This document shows, piece after piece, positions 1 through 8,781 of a stretch of DNA of 32,026 nucleotides. Every line of letters starts with the position of its first letter. The stretch's first letter is position 1. Location of the stretch: positions 1 through 32,026 of the forward strand of contig JAFYZR010000127.1 in the NCBI GenBank assembly GCA_017557345.1, in the 5' to 3' direction. Source of the DNA: Paludibacteraceae bacterium. GTDB lineage: Bacteria > Bacteroidota > Bacteroidia > Bacteroidales > Paludibacteraceae. The position numbers were made by a program, and so were the translations under genes. A model generated the notes under the pieces. It had not been told where the DNA came from and made no database searches. It was given only the letters and a program-made list of their open reading frames with translations.

Positions 1-1
1 G

Positions 2-1213
2 AAACCCGTTACTACCGGCGCTTGTATCTCCGCTACAGGCATTCTTGTAGAGAGCCAGGGAGCAGGACAAGCCGTGGAAATTCAACTGACCGATTTGGAA
101 GTATACGGTACTGCAGATCCGGAGAAATATCCGCTGCAAAAGAAAGGTTTGAGTATGGAATACCTGCGTACGATCGCCCATTTGCGCCCTCGTACCAATA
201 CATTTGGAGCAGTCTTCCGTATTCGTCATAACATGGCGATGGCTATCCATACGTATTTCCATGAGCATGGCTATTTCTACTTCCATACGCCGCTTATCAC
301 CGCAAGCGATTGCGAGGGTGCCGGCCAGATGTTCCAAGTGACAACGAAGAATCTGTATAACCTGAAAAAGACAGACGATGGTCAGATTGACTATAGTGAT
401 GATTTCTTCGGAAAGATGGCAGCCTTGACCGTAAGCGGTCAATTGGAAGGTGAACTCGGAGCGATGGCCTTAGGAAAGATTTACACCTTCGGTCCTACCT
501 TCCGCGCAGAGAATAGCAACACACCACGTCACTTGGCTGAATTTTGGATGATTGAACCCGAGGTGGCATTTATTCAAAAGGAAGAATTGATGGATCTGGA
601 AGAGGATTTCATCAAATACTGCGTACGTTGGGCTCTGGAGCATTGTATGGATGATCTGGAGTTCCTCAATCAATTTGTGGACAAAGGTCTTATTGAACGC
701 TTGAAATCCGTAGTAGATACAGAGTTCGTACGACTACCCTATACAGAAGGAATCAATATTCTACAAGAAGCTATCAAGAACGGTCATAAATTTGAGTTCC
801 CATGCAACTGGGGCGATGATTTAGCATCCGAACATGAACGTTTCCTTGTAGAAGAACACTTCCGCAAACCGGTTATCATGACCGATTATCCGAAAGACAT
901 CAAAGCCTTCTATATGAAGATTAACGAGGATGGCAAGACAGTTCAGGGCACCGATGTACTCTTCCCTCAAATAGGCGAGATTATCGGAGGATCTGTTCGT
1001 GAAGAGAGTCTGGAGAAACTGAATGACGAGATAGACAGACGTCATATCCCGATGAAGGACATGTGGTGGTATTTGGATACTCGCCGTTTCGGTTCAGCTC
1101 CGCATGCAGGATTTGGTCTTGGGTTTGAGCGATTGATGCTCTTTGTAACAGGAATGCAGAACATACGTGACGTGATTCCTTTCCCACGTACACCCAAAAG
1201 TGCTGAATTTTAA
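2..1213 (+). CDS. asnS: Asparagine--tRNA ligase (partial, 5' end outside window)
   Basis: Charges tRNA-Asn with asparagine in the cytoplasm (class II aminoacyl-tRNA synthetase). The reading frame is open to the left edge. The first visible residues, [20 protein letters not shown], belong to the N-terminal OB-fold anticodon-binding domain, so the GTG at 74 is internal and not the start. About 403 residues are present; from the family's usual length (~465) I infer that roughly 60 are missing. The class II core is complete: motif 2 is seen as [21 protein letters not shown] (the FRxE arginine/glutamate pair near residue 165) and motif 3 as [12 protein letters not shown] close to the C-terminus. 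The FRAEN...HLAEFWM signature separates AsnRS from AspRS. The next gene starts 37 bp after the stop, with no terminator visible between them. Confidence 0.96.
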   Translation, partial: KPVTTGACISATGILVESQGAGQAVEIQLTDLEVYGTADPEKYPLQKKGLSMEYLRTIAHLRPRTNTFGAVFRIRHNMAMAIHTYFHEHGYFYFHTPLITASDCEGAGQMFQVTTKNLYNLKKTDDGQIDYSDDFFGKMAALTVSGQLEGELGAMALGKIYTFGPTFRAENSNTPRHLAEFWMIEPEVAFIQKEELMDLEEDFIKYCVRWALEHCMDDLEFLNQFVDKGLIERLKSVVDTEFVRLPYTEGINILQEAIKNGHKFEFPCNWGDDLASEHERFLVEEHFRKPVIMTDYPKDIKAFYMKINEDGKTVQGTDVLFPQIGEIIGGSVREESLEKLNDEIDRRHIPMKDMWWYLDTRRFGSAPHAGFGLGFERLMLFVTGMQNIRDVIPFPRTPKSAEF

Positions 1214-1250
1214 TAATAAACACCATAAGAAACACTAACAAACAATCATT

Positions 1251-4200
1251 ATGAGAAACAAACTCTTATCTCTGATGTTTGCGCTGGCAATCGGCATTAG
1301 CGCGATAGCGCAGACATCACTCAAGGGTCGAGTGATTGACGAAGCGACACAGACACCTGTCGTAGGCGCAAAAGTAACACTCGCCAATCAAAACATCTCC
1401 ACCACAACGAATGGTTCAGGAGAGTTTTCACTACTCTATTTGGAGGCGATGGACGAAGAAGTGATTATCGAGGCAGAAGGCTATGTAGCCGCCCTCGAAT
1501 TGATTAACCTTCAGGAAAATCAAGAAAATCAGTTAGATGCCATCTCGCTCCAGCAGGACATCGCATCACAAGCCCAAAGTGAGATTCTGCTGAACTTGAC
1601 AGAGGAAGAAATGACAGATGATGAAGGTCGTTCACAATCTCAAGCATCTGCTTCTTCCGCAGCGACCGATGTATTCAATTCCAGTACCTCCTTCGCTTGG
1701 TCCACAGCGCGTTATCGCAATCGTGGTTATCAATCGTATGAGGAGAATTACTACATTGAAGGTCTGCATTTCAATTCGCAGGAGCGTGGACAGTTCAACT
1801 ATTCAGCCATGGGCGGTCTGAACGATGCAAGCCGTTATAAAGAGGTTCTCAATCCGATTGAGGCAACCAACTTCAGTTTCGGCGGAATCGGTCAATCGAC
1901 CAATTACCTAATGGGAGCTACGCGTTATGCACAAGGCTGGAAAGTAGGTGTAGCAGGTACGAATCGTAACTACAAAGCTCGTATTAATGCGACCTATGCA
2001 AGTGGTTTAATGCCAAGCGGTTGGGCCGTTACAGCTCAGTTGGCTTACCGTTTTTCTCCGTACATCGACAACAAGGGTATCATTGGCGAAGGTATCAAGT
2101 ATTATTCATTGGGCTATTTCTTGACTGCAGAGCGCGTATGGGATAATGCCCGTTTGAAACTGATTACTTTCGGTGCTCCTACAGAACGTGGTCAGAATGC
2201 AGCAGTTACGCAAGAAGTGTATGACTTAACCGGTTCGAATAACTACAATCCTTATTGGGGTTATCAAAACGGTAAGGTGCGTAACTCGCGTATCGTGAAG
2301 TCTTATGATCCAACCGTTATTGCAGCCTATGAGTTCAAATTGGATGACGCACAGAAATTTAAAATAGCAGCAGGCTATCACTACTCATGGTATTCCAACT
2401 CTGCTATCAATTTCTTTAATGCTCCAGATCCACGTCCGGATTACTACCGCAACCTGCCTTCCTTCATGTGGGACGGACAGATTGCCAATCCGAACTACGA
2501 GCCATCTGCTTCGCAACTTTATGACGAGAACGGAGCGCATTATCCTTGGGGATTATTTGTCGGTCAAGACATGAACGGCAACAGCTACGGATCCGGTTTT
2601 ATCGGTCATGACGGGAATTTAGTCGGACCGTCAATTGACGAGAAACAATACAATGACCTTGTAGATCTCTGGAAAAGCCGTGACAACAAGACCACACAGA
2701 TTGACTGGGACAATCTCTACGCAGCTAACTACGCTAACAATCACAATGATCCGAATGCGTCTGCGCGCTATATTGTAGAACGTCGTCATAATGATATCCA
2801 AGAGGCAATCGGCTCATTCAACTATGTCAACACACAATTTGATCATTTGAGAATGACTCTCGGCGTTGAGGGTAAGTTCTCACAAGGTATTCACTATAAG
2901 ACCATCGATGATCTATTAGGCGGTAATCAATGGATTGACATTGATGCGTTTGCAGATCGTGATATTAAAGAGTTGGCCACTAACAGCGGTTTTACTCAGA
3001 AAGACATTGAGAATGTTCGCAAGAATGAGATTGCAAGCGATTATAACAATGTAATTAAGGATAATGGCCGTCGATACGGTTATGACTACCGCATAAACAT
3101 GGGTGATATCAAAGCATGGTTCCAGAATGAGTGGAATTTCACCGAAGTGGATGTTTACTATGCACTAGCATTCGATTATAGCAGCATGCAACGTAGCACC
3201 AACATGCTTAATGGTCGTGCTTGGTATCTAACCTATTCGGCCGAGAAACAACAAATGGAGCATCCTGAATATTACTTCGGTAAAAATGCCTATGCACAAC
3301 TATCAGCCAAAGGATTAGAGAATTTGGAACAACAAGTGCAAGCGGGCACAACCTATCTTGGCGATGCACACCATTTCTTAGATCCGGCTTTCAAAGCAGG
3401 AGCAACATACAAGATCAACGGACGTAACCGACTGAAAGTAAATGCATTAGCTGAAACTAAATCACCGTTTGCGCGTGATGCATATATCTCTCAGCGTGTA
3501 CACGACCGCGTTGTTTCCACTATCTACACACATGATAACGCTAAGAATCTTAAAGAATTCTATGCTTCAAGCGAAAAGATTGTGTCTGCAGACTTGACCT
3601 ACGAATTCAACTATCCAATTGTTCGCGGTCGTATTACCGGTTTCTTTACCCAAAGTTGGGATGGAACCGAGCTTAACGGTTACTATGATGACGAGGCTCG
3701 TACGTTCGTCAATCAAGCGATGACAGGAATTGACAAACGGTATATCGGATTAGAAGCAGCCGCTGCATTTAAACTAGGCACATACTTCACTCTTACACCG
3801 TTTGTATCAGTTGGCGATTATCGATATACAAGCGATGCTCTTGCCGTAAGTTCTGCAGAAAACGGAATGCCTATGACGCAAGATGACGTAACCAAATCAC
3901 TTGTTTTTGAAACGACTGACAAAGTATTACTCAAGGGTTTGCATCTAGCTTCCGGACCACAAGTAAACGCAAGTCTCAAGTTATCGTTCTTCCACTCCAA
4001 AATGTGGTTTGCTGATGTAACGGTTAGCTACCATGACTGGAACTATCTCTCTGTAGCGCCAAGTCGTCGTATGCAAGGTTTGTACACAGGCATTCGTTAC
4101 GATGGCACTCATGTGAACGGATGGTTTGGAGATGAGTTCTCGAATGCCATTGAAACAACGGATGGTAATGCCATTCGCTACACGATAGACGAGAATAACA

Positions 4201-4577
4201 ACGTACAATATGAGAATGCGGTACTTGACGAGAACGGAGTACCTGTCCTGCGTTATCCATACAACATTATGACTATGCAGGAAAGTTTAGCGGCCACTAA
4301 TCCTCTGAACCGCTTCCTTATTGATGCTTCGGTTGGCAAATTGCTTTATCTGCCAAATCGTCAATCGCTATCTATTAACCTGAGCGTTACTAACCTTACG
4401 AACAATACACACTTTAAGACCGGCGGTTATCAACAAGCTCGTCTGCCGCGTGGTGTTCGTCAAGGCGAAGCCGACTATCACAACTCGGTTATCACAGCTA
4501 ACGCATGGAAATTCCCATCCAAGTATTACTATGCTTGGGGAGCTAACTTCTTCTTAACAGTAACTTATAAATTCTAA
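1251..4577 (+). CDS. TonB-dependent receptor with carboxypeptidase-like regulatory domain
   Basis: Outer-membrane beta-barrel, 1108 residues. A signal peptide is visible (hydrophobic stretch from residue 5, ending near IAQ at 21). A carboxypeptidase-regulatory-like beta domain follows (SLKGRVIDEATQTPVVGAKV, about 22-105). Next comes a plug-like segment with YEENYYIEGLHFNS (about 150-215), then a long barrel rich in alternating aromatic strands that ends in phenylalanine (TVTYKF), as outer-membrane barrels do. The plug is atypical and lacks a clear TonB box, so the mode of energy coupling is inferred. The downstream lipoprotein begins 5 bp after the stop and is almost certainly a partner on the cell surface. 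It is not a canonical SusC, because no SusD follows. The substrate cannot be told from the sequence. Confidence 0.85.
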   Translation: MRNKLLSLMFALAIGISAIAQTSLKGRVIDEATQTPVVGAKVTLANQNISTTTNGSGEFSLLYLEAMDEEVIIEAEGYVAALELINLQENQENQLDAISLQQDIASQAQSEILLNLTEEEMTDDEGRSQSQASASSAATDVFNSSTSFAWSTARYRNRGYQSYEENYYIEGLHFNSQERGQFNYSAMGGLNDASRYKEVLNPIEATNFSFGGIGQSTNYLMGATRYAQGWKVGVAGTNRNYKARINATYASGLMPSGWAVTAQLAYRFSPYIDNKGIIGEGIKYYSLGYFLTAERVWDNARLKLITFGAPTERGQNAAVTQEVYDLTGSNNYNPYWGYQNGKVRNSRIVKSYDPTVIAAYEFKLDDAQKFKIAAGYHYSWYSNSAINFFNAPDPRPDYYRNLPSFMWDGQIANPNYEPSASQLYDENGAHYPWGLFVGQDMNGNSYGSGFIGHDGNLVGPSIDEKQYNDLVDLWKSRDNKTTQIDWDNLYAANYANNHNDPNASARYIVERRHNDIQEAIGSFNYVNTQFDHLRMTLGVEGKFSQGIHYKTIDDLLGGNQWIDIDAFADRDIKELATNSGFTQKDIENVRKNEIASDYNNVIKDNGRRYGYDYRINMGDIKAWFQNEWNFTEVDVYYALAFDYSSMQRSTNMLNGRAWYLTYSAEKQQMEHPEYYFGKNAYAQLSAKGLENLEQQVQAGTTYLGDAHHFLDPAFKAGATYKINGRNRLKVNALAETKSPFARDAYISQRVHDRVVSTIYTHDNAKNLKEFYASSEKIVSADLTYEFNYPIVRGRITGFFTQSWDGTELNGYYDDEARTFVNQAMTGIDKRYIGLEAAAAFKLGTYFTLTPFVSVGDYRYTSDALAVSSAENGMPMTQDDVTKSLVFETTDKVLLKGLHLASGPQVNASLKLSFFHSKMWFADVTVSYHDWNYLSVAPSRRMQGLYTGIRYDGTHVNGWFGDEFSNAIETTDGNAIRYTIDENNNVQYENAVLDENGVPVLRYPYNIMTMQESLAATNPLNRFLIDASVGKLLYLPNRQSLSINLSVTNLTNNTHFKTGGYQQARLPRGVRQGEADYHNSVITANAWKFPSKYYYAWGANFFLTVTYKF

Positions 4578-4582
4578 ACAAT

Positions 4583-5797
4583 ATGAAGACTATCAAATAT
4601 CTATCGTACTTTGTAGTTGGTACTTTAGTACTTTCCTTGTCCTCTTGTGAACCCCGTGCATTGACTGAAGAAGATGTGCTCGTAATGAATGAAGAGCAAT
4701 TGCTTCAGGAATTGGCGGCTGAGAATCCAAACGGCGAATATACTATATACAATTTCGACGATTTGTTGGATGCGTTTATGACAGAGAAAGGTAATTTCAA
4801 GAGTGATAGCAGCCTCTATCGTACACGTTCAGCATACAAGAATCTGTACCTGTTCTCCATTGATACGCTACCGGTTAACGGTCCCGGAATCTATATTCGT
4901 GGACGCGTAGCAACGGATGATTACGGAGGCAATTTCTATAAATCGCTTGTTCTTCAACAAACAAAAGATTGGCAAACAGGGGAAATGATTGATCCTCAAG
5001 GTCTGCGTATTTCATTGGATATGGGATCAGCCGGAGGATTGTATCAGCAAGGACAAGAGATTATTATTCGTTGTAATGGAATGGCTATCGGCCGTTACGC
5101 CAACGAGCCGCAATTATGCGTTCCGTCGAACAACAATAATATCTTTGCCAGTTCAGCCAAAGAGAAAACCGGTTGGGCTCCGGGACGTATTCCTTCCGCT
5201 CAATTCCGCAACGCTACACGTTTGATAGGCGGACCGGATAAGAGTAAATTAGTTTATGACGAAATGACTCTTGCTGAATTATCCAGCAAGTATCTAAGTC
5301 TGTATAATGACGTTGTGGGAGCCCGTAAACGTGACGGACGCTTGGTTAAAGTCGTTAATGTTCACTTCACCGGAGAATACGACGAATTGAACGTAGGACC
5401 TACTCCATGTAACCGTTATGAAGGCGATGCAGACGTAACAGACGGAAATCCCGAGAAAGACAAGAATGCATGCACCTTCGGTCCGACAACCGGAAATGTG
5501 GGCTATCCGCAGTCACGCTTTGTTGCCGATGATTCGGGAGCTCATAAGGTATTGGTTTCTACATCTGAATATGCACGTTATGCCTATTACTATTTGCCAG
5601 CAGCCAAATATGTAGGTTCTATTACCGGCATATTAGGATATTACATGGATAATGGTCGTTATGAGCCGGATGGCGGCGAATGGTCTATTACGCCATGCAA
5701 CTTAGAAGATATTCTACCGGAATGCCAAGCAGAAGGAGCCGATCCTCGTTGGATTCCGACCGAATGGAAATTAGGTGTAGCACAACCAAACGACTAA
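4583..5797 (+). CDS. DUF5689-type surface lipoprotein
   Basis: Predicted lipoprotein of 404 residues. The signal sequence ends in a lipobox, LSLSSC, with Cys22 as the lipidation site. The following residues are acidic (EPRALTEEDVLVMNEE), which fits export to the cell surface in Bacteroidetes. The central part (about 90-180), with GIYIRGRVATDDYGGNFYKS and later GLRISLDMG and QEIIIRCNGMAIGRY, has the OB-fold-like look of DUF5689 proteins; that family call is from memory. It lies 5 bp after the TonB-dependent receptor and its stop touches the start of cvpA, so it belongs to the same transcription unit. I infer that it acts with the receptor in binding or uptake. No catalytic motif is visible. 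Confidence 0.75.
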   Translation: MKTIKYLSYFVVGTLVLSLSSCEPRALTEEDVLVMNEEQLLQELAAENPNGEYTIYNFDDLLDAFMTEKGNFKSDSSLYRTRSAYKNLYLFSIDTLPVNGPGIYIRGRVATDDYGGNFYKSLVLQQTKDWQTGEMIDPQGLRISLDMGSAGGLYQQGQEIIIRCNGMAIGRYANEPQLCVPSNNNNIFASSAKEKTGWAPGRIPSAQFRNATRLIGGPDKSKLVYDEMTLAELSSKYLSLYNDVVGARKRDGRLVKVVNVHFTGEYDELNVGPTPCNRYEGDADVTDGNPEKDKNACTFGPTTGNVGYPQSRFVADDSGAHKVLVSTSEYARYAYYYLPAAKYVGSITGILGYYMDNGRYEPDGGEWSITPCNLEDILPECQAEGADPRWIPTEWKLGVAQPND

Positions 5798-6295
5798 ATG
5801 AACTGGCTGGACGTATTATTACTCTTGCCGCTTCTTGTAGGCCTTGTTAGAGGCTTAATGCGCGGGTTTATCTCCGAGATTATCGCCATTGCGGTGGTAA
5901 TTCTCGGAGTACTCGGCGCAAAACTATTGGCCAAAGCCTTTTCCGGATGGTTACTCGCACAATTTGCCTGGCCTCAAGGAATATGTGATGTAGTGGCTTA
6001 TACGTTGCTATTCCTCGCTATTGCTATTGTGCTCTCGCTATTGGCACGATTACTGACCAAATTTATGCGTGCTATTCATCTGGGCTGGGCAAATCGGCTT
6101 CTCGGAGGAATATTCGGCATATGTAAATACGGAATCCTTGTATTAATTGCGGTTTTTATAATGGATCGTACCAACGAGTCGTTTCATTGGGCAGATGAGG
6201 CACCTATCGTTCAGACATCGATTGTTTATCCGCATATGGTAAAAGCGACAAATGCTGTATTATCTTTCTCTTGGAGCGAACATAGGGAATCGTGA
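5798..6295 (+). CDS. CvpA family inner-membrane protein
   Basis: Small integral membrane protein of 165 residues. It opens with MNWLDVLLLLPLLVGLVRGLMRGF, the usual CvpA beginning: a first helix with an Asp near the N-terminus and a conserved glycine/arginine G-x-x-R/K-G-F turn. Three further hydrophobic helices follow (about 27-50, 63-85, 102-122). E. coli CvpA is needed for colicin V production and envelope homeostasis; the biochemical role is not settled. The ATG follows the preceding stop directly (TAAATG), and the last 44 bp overlap folK in another frame, so translation is probably coupled on both sides. Confidence 0.85.
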   Translation: MNWLDVLLLLPLLVGLVRGLMRGFISEIIAIAVVILGVLGAKLLAKAFSGWLLAQFAWPQGICDVVAYTLLFLAIAIVLSLLARLLTKFMRAIHLGWANRLLGGIFGICKYGILVLIAVFIMDRTNESFHWADEAPIVQTSIVYPHMVKATNAVLSFSWSEHRES

Positions 6296-6668
6296 GCAGA
6301 CCATCCGCAAAGCGATAAAATCGATTGAGCAGCATATAGGATCCGTCCCACGTTGCTCATCTTTTTATTATTCGGCACCATGGGGCTTTACATCCGAGCA
6401 TGAATTTTGCAATATATGCTGTGCGCTAGAAACGCAGAAAGAGCCATTTGAAGTGCTTGGTGCTACGCAAGAGATAGAAAAACAATTGGGTCGCATGCAC
6501 AAATCGGCAAACGGCCAATATACGGATAGAACCATCGATATAGATATTATTCGAGCTTTTGACGGAGAGAAAGAAATTATTCTAAATACAGAACGGTTGC
6601 AACTTCCGCATCCTTTGTGGGAACAACGTGAGTTCGTTAAAAAACCATTGAACGAAATTATAGCATGA
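6252..6668 (+). CDS. folK: 2-amino-4-hydroxy-6-hydroxymethyldihydropteridine diphosphokinase (HPPK)
   Basis: Transfers pyrophosphate from ATP to 6-hydroxymethyl-dihydropterin in folate synthesis. The 138-residue length is normal for a single-domain HPPK. Visible family marks are LSLGANIGNRE at the N-terminus (pterin-side loop), FYYSAPWGF (about 38-46), LGRMHKSANGQYTDRTIDID, in which Asp96 and Asp98 are the expected Mg-binding pair, and the closing LPHPLWEQREFV. The start must be the ATG inside cvpA, because the conserved LSLGANIG begins five residues in. The overlap with cvpA is 44 bp. The stop overlaps the next gene's ATG as ATGA. Confidence 0.93.
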   Translation: MLYYLSLGANIGNREQTIRKAIKSIEQHIGSVPRCSSFYYSAPWGFTSEHEFCNICCALETQKEPFEVLGATQEIEKQLGRMHKSANGQYTDRTIDIDIIRAFDGEKEIILNTERLQLPHPLWEQREFVKKPLNEIIA

Positions 6669-8074
6669 TAACATTTATTATTGCATTAGTTCTTTTAATA
6701 GTAGGCTTTTTTACCTACGGCGTACTTGTTGAGCGGATTTTCGGTATAGAGCCGGAACGTAAGACTCCTGCGCTCACCAAGACAGACGGCGTGGATTTTG
6801 TGCCGATGGCGCCATGGCGAATCTTTCTCGTGCAATTTCTCAATATTGCAGGTTTAGGTCCGATTTTCGGAGCAATCATGGGTATATTCTACGGTCCTGC
6901 AGCATTTCTATGGATTGTATTTGGTACGATTTTCGCCGGTGGCGTGCATGATTATCTAAGTGGCATGCTTTCTATCCGCAAAGGCGGAGTATCGTTGCCG
7001 GATATCGTAGGCGACGAATTAGGCAAAGGGACAAAAGTGTTCATTCGTATTCTTTCGTTGGTATTACTGATTTTACTAACCACGACGTTTTTGAGCGGTC
7101 CTGCTACTCTACTCCAAGGATTGGCAGGTCTCGGTTCAATGGATTTCCATGGACACATGATTCCTATTGTATGGGTTTTGATTATTTTCGGTTACTATGC
7201 ATTAGCTACGGTACTTCCTGTTGATAAACTAATTGGCCGTTTCTACCCTATTTTCGGCGGTATATTGCTGTTTATGGGTTTAGGAATCATGGTAGTCATG
7301 CTTGGCTGGCATAGTAGCGAAATGCCGGAAGTATTTGACGGCCTACAAAACAGACAAACAAATGGTTTGCCGTTGTTTCCTATGATGTTTGTCAGTATAG
7401 CCTGTGGCGCTATTTCCGGTTTTCACGGGACACAAAGTCCCATCATGGCGCGATGCGTGACAAATGAACGTCAAGGCCGCTGGATTTTCTACGGAGCGAT
7501 GGTTGCCGAAGGCATTCTTGCACTTATTTGGGCAGCAGCAGCCGGTACGTTCTTTGCCGATCCGGAAACTGGATTATACGGAATTGACGGTTTGCAAACA
7601 TTTGCAGCCAAACATCCGGGCGAAAATATTGCCGCTTTGGTGATCGATAGAGTAAGCCGTTCCTGGTTAGGAACTATTGGTGGCATTCTTGCCATTATCG
7701 GCGTAATAGCAGCTCCTATCACAAGTGGCGATACGGCTTTGCGCTCGGCTCGCCTGATTGTAGCAGACTTCCTCAAATGGGATCAACGTCCAATTCCGAG
7801 ACGATTAATCATCGCTTTTCCGCTTTTTCTCTGTGTTTTCGGGATGGTTTTTGTCGATTTTAACATCGTATGGCGTTATTTTGCATGGACCAATCAAACT
7901 CTGGCTACATTTACATTATGGGCCGGAACAGTATGGCTATATAAGAAGGAAAAAGTGGACGGCAAATATAAATACGGTTGGCTGATTGCCGCTATTCCTG
8001 CAGCATTCATGACCGTTGTTTGTATCAGTTATATTTTAATTGCGCCAGAAGGTTTCCATTTACATTTATGGTAA
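6665..8074 (+). CDS. cstA: CstA-family carbon starvation protein (short form), membrane transporter
   Basis: Polytopic inner-membrane protein of 469 residues with many hydrophobic helices. Family marks are [16 protein letters not shown] and the following [17 protein letters not shown] loop, [16 protein letters not shown] near the middle, and [15 protein letters not shown] near residue 355. CstA proteins of other bacteria import peptides or pyruvate during carbon limitation. This is the shorter version, lacking the C-terminal extension of the ~700-residue E. coli protein. The ATG overlaps the folK stop by 4 bp and the stop overlaps the engB start by 7 bp. Substrate is inferred from the family only, so the symbol is a family name rather than proven orthology. 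Confidence 0.88.
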   Translation: MITFIIALVLLIVGFFTYGVLVERIFGIEPERKTPALTKTDGVDFVPMAPWRIFLVQFLNIAGLGPIFGAIMGIFYGPAAFLWIVFGTIFAGGVHDYLSGMLSIRKGGVSLPDIVGDELGKGTKVFIRILSLVLLILLTTTFLSGPATLLQGLAGLGSMDFHGHMIPIVWVLIIFGYYALATVLPVDKLIGRFYPIFGGILLFMGLGIMVVMLGWHSSEMPEVFDGLQNRQTNGLPLFPMMFVSIACGAISGFHGTQSPIMARCVTNERQGRWIFYGAMVAEGILALIWAAAAGTFFADPETGLYGIDGLQTFAAKHPGENIAALVIDRVSRSWLGTIGGILAIIGVIAAPITSGDTALRSARLIVADFLKWDQRPIPRRLIIAFPLFLCVFGMVFVDFNIVWRYFAWTNQTLATFTLWAGTVWLYKKEKVDGKYKYGWLIAAIPAAFMTVVCISYILIAPEGFHLHLW

Positions 8075-8691
8075 AAAGTGCACAATATATTATTTCCAAT
8101 CCTGACGTATCGGGTTGTCCGCAAAGCAATCTGCCGGAATACGCCTTTATCGGCCGGAGTAATGTCGGGAAATCGAGTTTGATTAATATGCTTTGCCACA
8201 ATCCCAAGTTGGCAAAGACCAGTCAAAAGCCAGGTAAAACGCTGTTAATCAATCATTTCCTAGTTGAGAGTCAAGAGTCGCGAGTTAAGAGTCAAGAGTG
8301 GCATTTGGTTGATTTGCCCGGTTACGGTTATGCTCAAGCCGGGCAAAAACAGCGCGAAGCGCTCAAGAAAATGATTGAGCGTTATTGCCTACTCCGCGAA
8401 CAATTGGTTTGTCTGTTTGTATTGATTGATTGTCGTCATGAGCCGCAAAAGATTGATTTAGAGTTTATTAACTGGCTGGGAGAAAACGGAGTGCCTTTTG
8501 CTCTTGTTTTCACGAAAGGCGATAAATTGGGCAAAGTGCGCCTCAAAGAGAATGTGGAAGCATACAAAGCGCGGTTGCTGGAAGATTGGGAAGAATTGCC
8601 ACCCGTTTTCGTCACATCAGCAGAAACCGGTCTTGGAGGAGAAGAATTGACAGCCTACATTGAAAGTATTAACGAAGAACTGAAATCTTAA
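8068..8691 (+). CDS. engB: Ribosome biogenesis GTP-binding protein YsxC/EngB
   Basis: Essential TrmE-Era-EngA-YihA class GTPase acting in late 50S subunit assembly. With the ATG at 8068 it is 207 residues. That start is chosen because the family-typical opening [11 protein letters not shown] follows at once; an upstream in-frame start would add 30 residues that only mirror cstA. G1 is GRSNVGKS at 29-36, G3 is DLPGYG at 82-87, G4 is TKGDK at 149-153, and the G5-like SAETG lies near 188. Odd point: residues 67-77 ([11 protein letters not shown]), just before the G3 strand, look like an insert encoded by a 21-bp repeated DNA unit (AGAGTCAAGAGT occurs at 8267-8278 and 8288-8299). The first 7 bp overlap the cstA stop. 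Confidence 0.93.
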   Translation: MVKSAQYIISNPDVSGCPQSNLPEYAFIGRSNVGKSSLINMLCHNPKLAKTSQKPGKTLLINHFLVESQESRVKSQEWHLVDLPGYGYAQAGQKQREALKKMIERYCLLREQLVCLFVLIDCRHEPQKIDLEFINWLGENGVPFALVFTKGDKLGKVRLKENVEAYKARLLEDWEELPPVFVTSAETGLGGEELTAYIESINEELKS

Positions 8692-8708
8692 AAATCGTAC
8701 ATTTTTTG

Positions 8709-8774
8709 CATCGGTTTTGCATAGGTAAAAACCTCGACATAATACCGATGAGACACCGATAAAATACCAATCAC
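8709..8774. repeat. Dispersed intergenic repeat copy with nested inverted repeats
   Basis: The 90-bp gap before the second TonB-dependent receptor contains AAAAACCTCGACATAATACC followed by ACCGAT repeats. The same series occurs in opposite orientation at 31313-31390. It holds nested inverted repeats: CATCGGT (8709-8715) with ACCGATG (8744-8750), and AGGT/ACCT (8723-8734) around an AAAA loop. No clear TTTG/TAnnTTTG promoter is seen in this gap. Confidence 0.7.
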
Positions 8775-8781
8775 ACCATCT

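Noticed and set aside
74-76. GTG as the start of asnS
   Set aside because: The frame is open upstream and the preceding residues match the AsnRS N-terminal OB-fold, so the true start lies left of the window.
1251-5797. SusC/SusD polysaccharide utilisation pair
   Set aside because: The lipoprotein has no SusD/RagB features and no glycoside hydrolase is next to it.
7978-8067. N-terminal extension of engB
   Set aside because: The extra 30 residues come from the cstA coding region in another frame and lack EngB similarity; the ATG at 8068 gives the family-typical start.
8692-8781. Promoter before the second TonB-dependent receptor
   Set aside because: TACATTTTTTG resembles TAnnTTTG but with wrong spacing, and no TTTG lies ~20 nt upstream. 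A promoter may exist, but the sequence does not support one.
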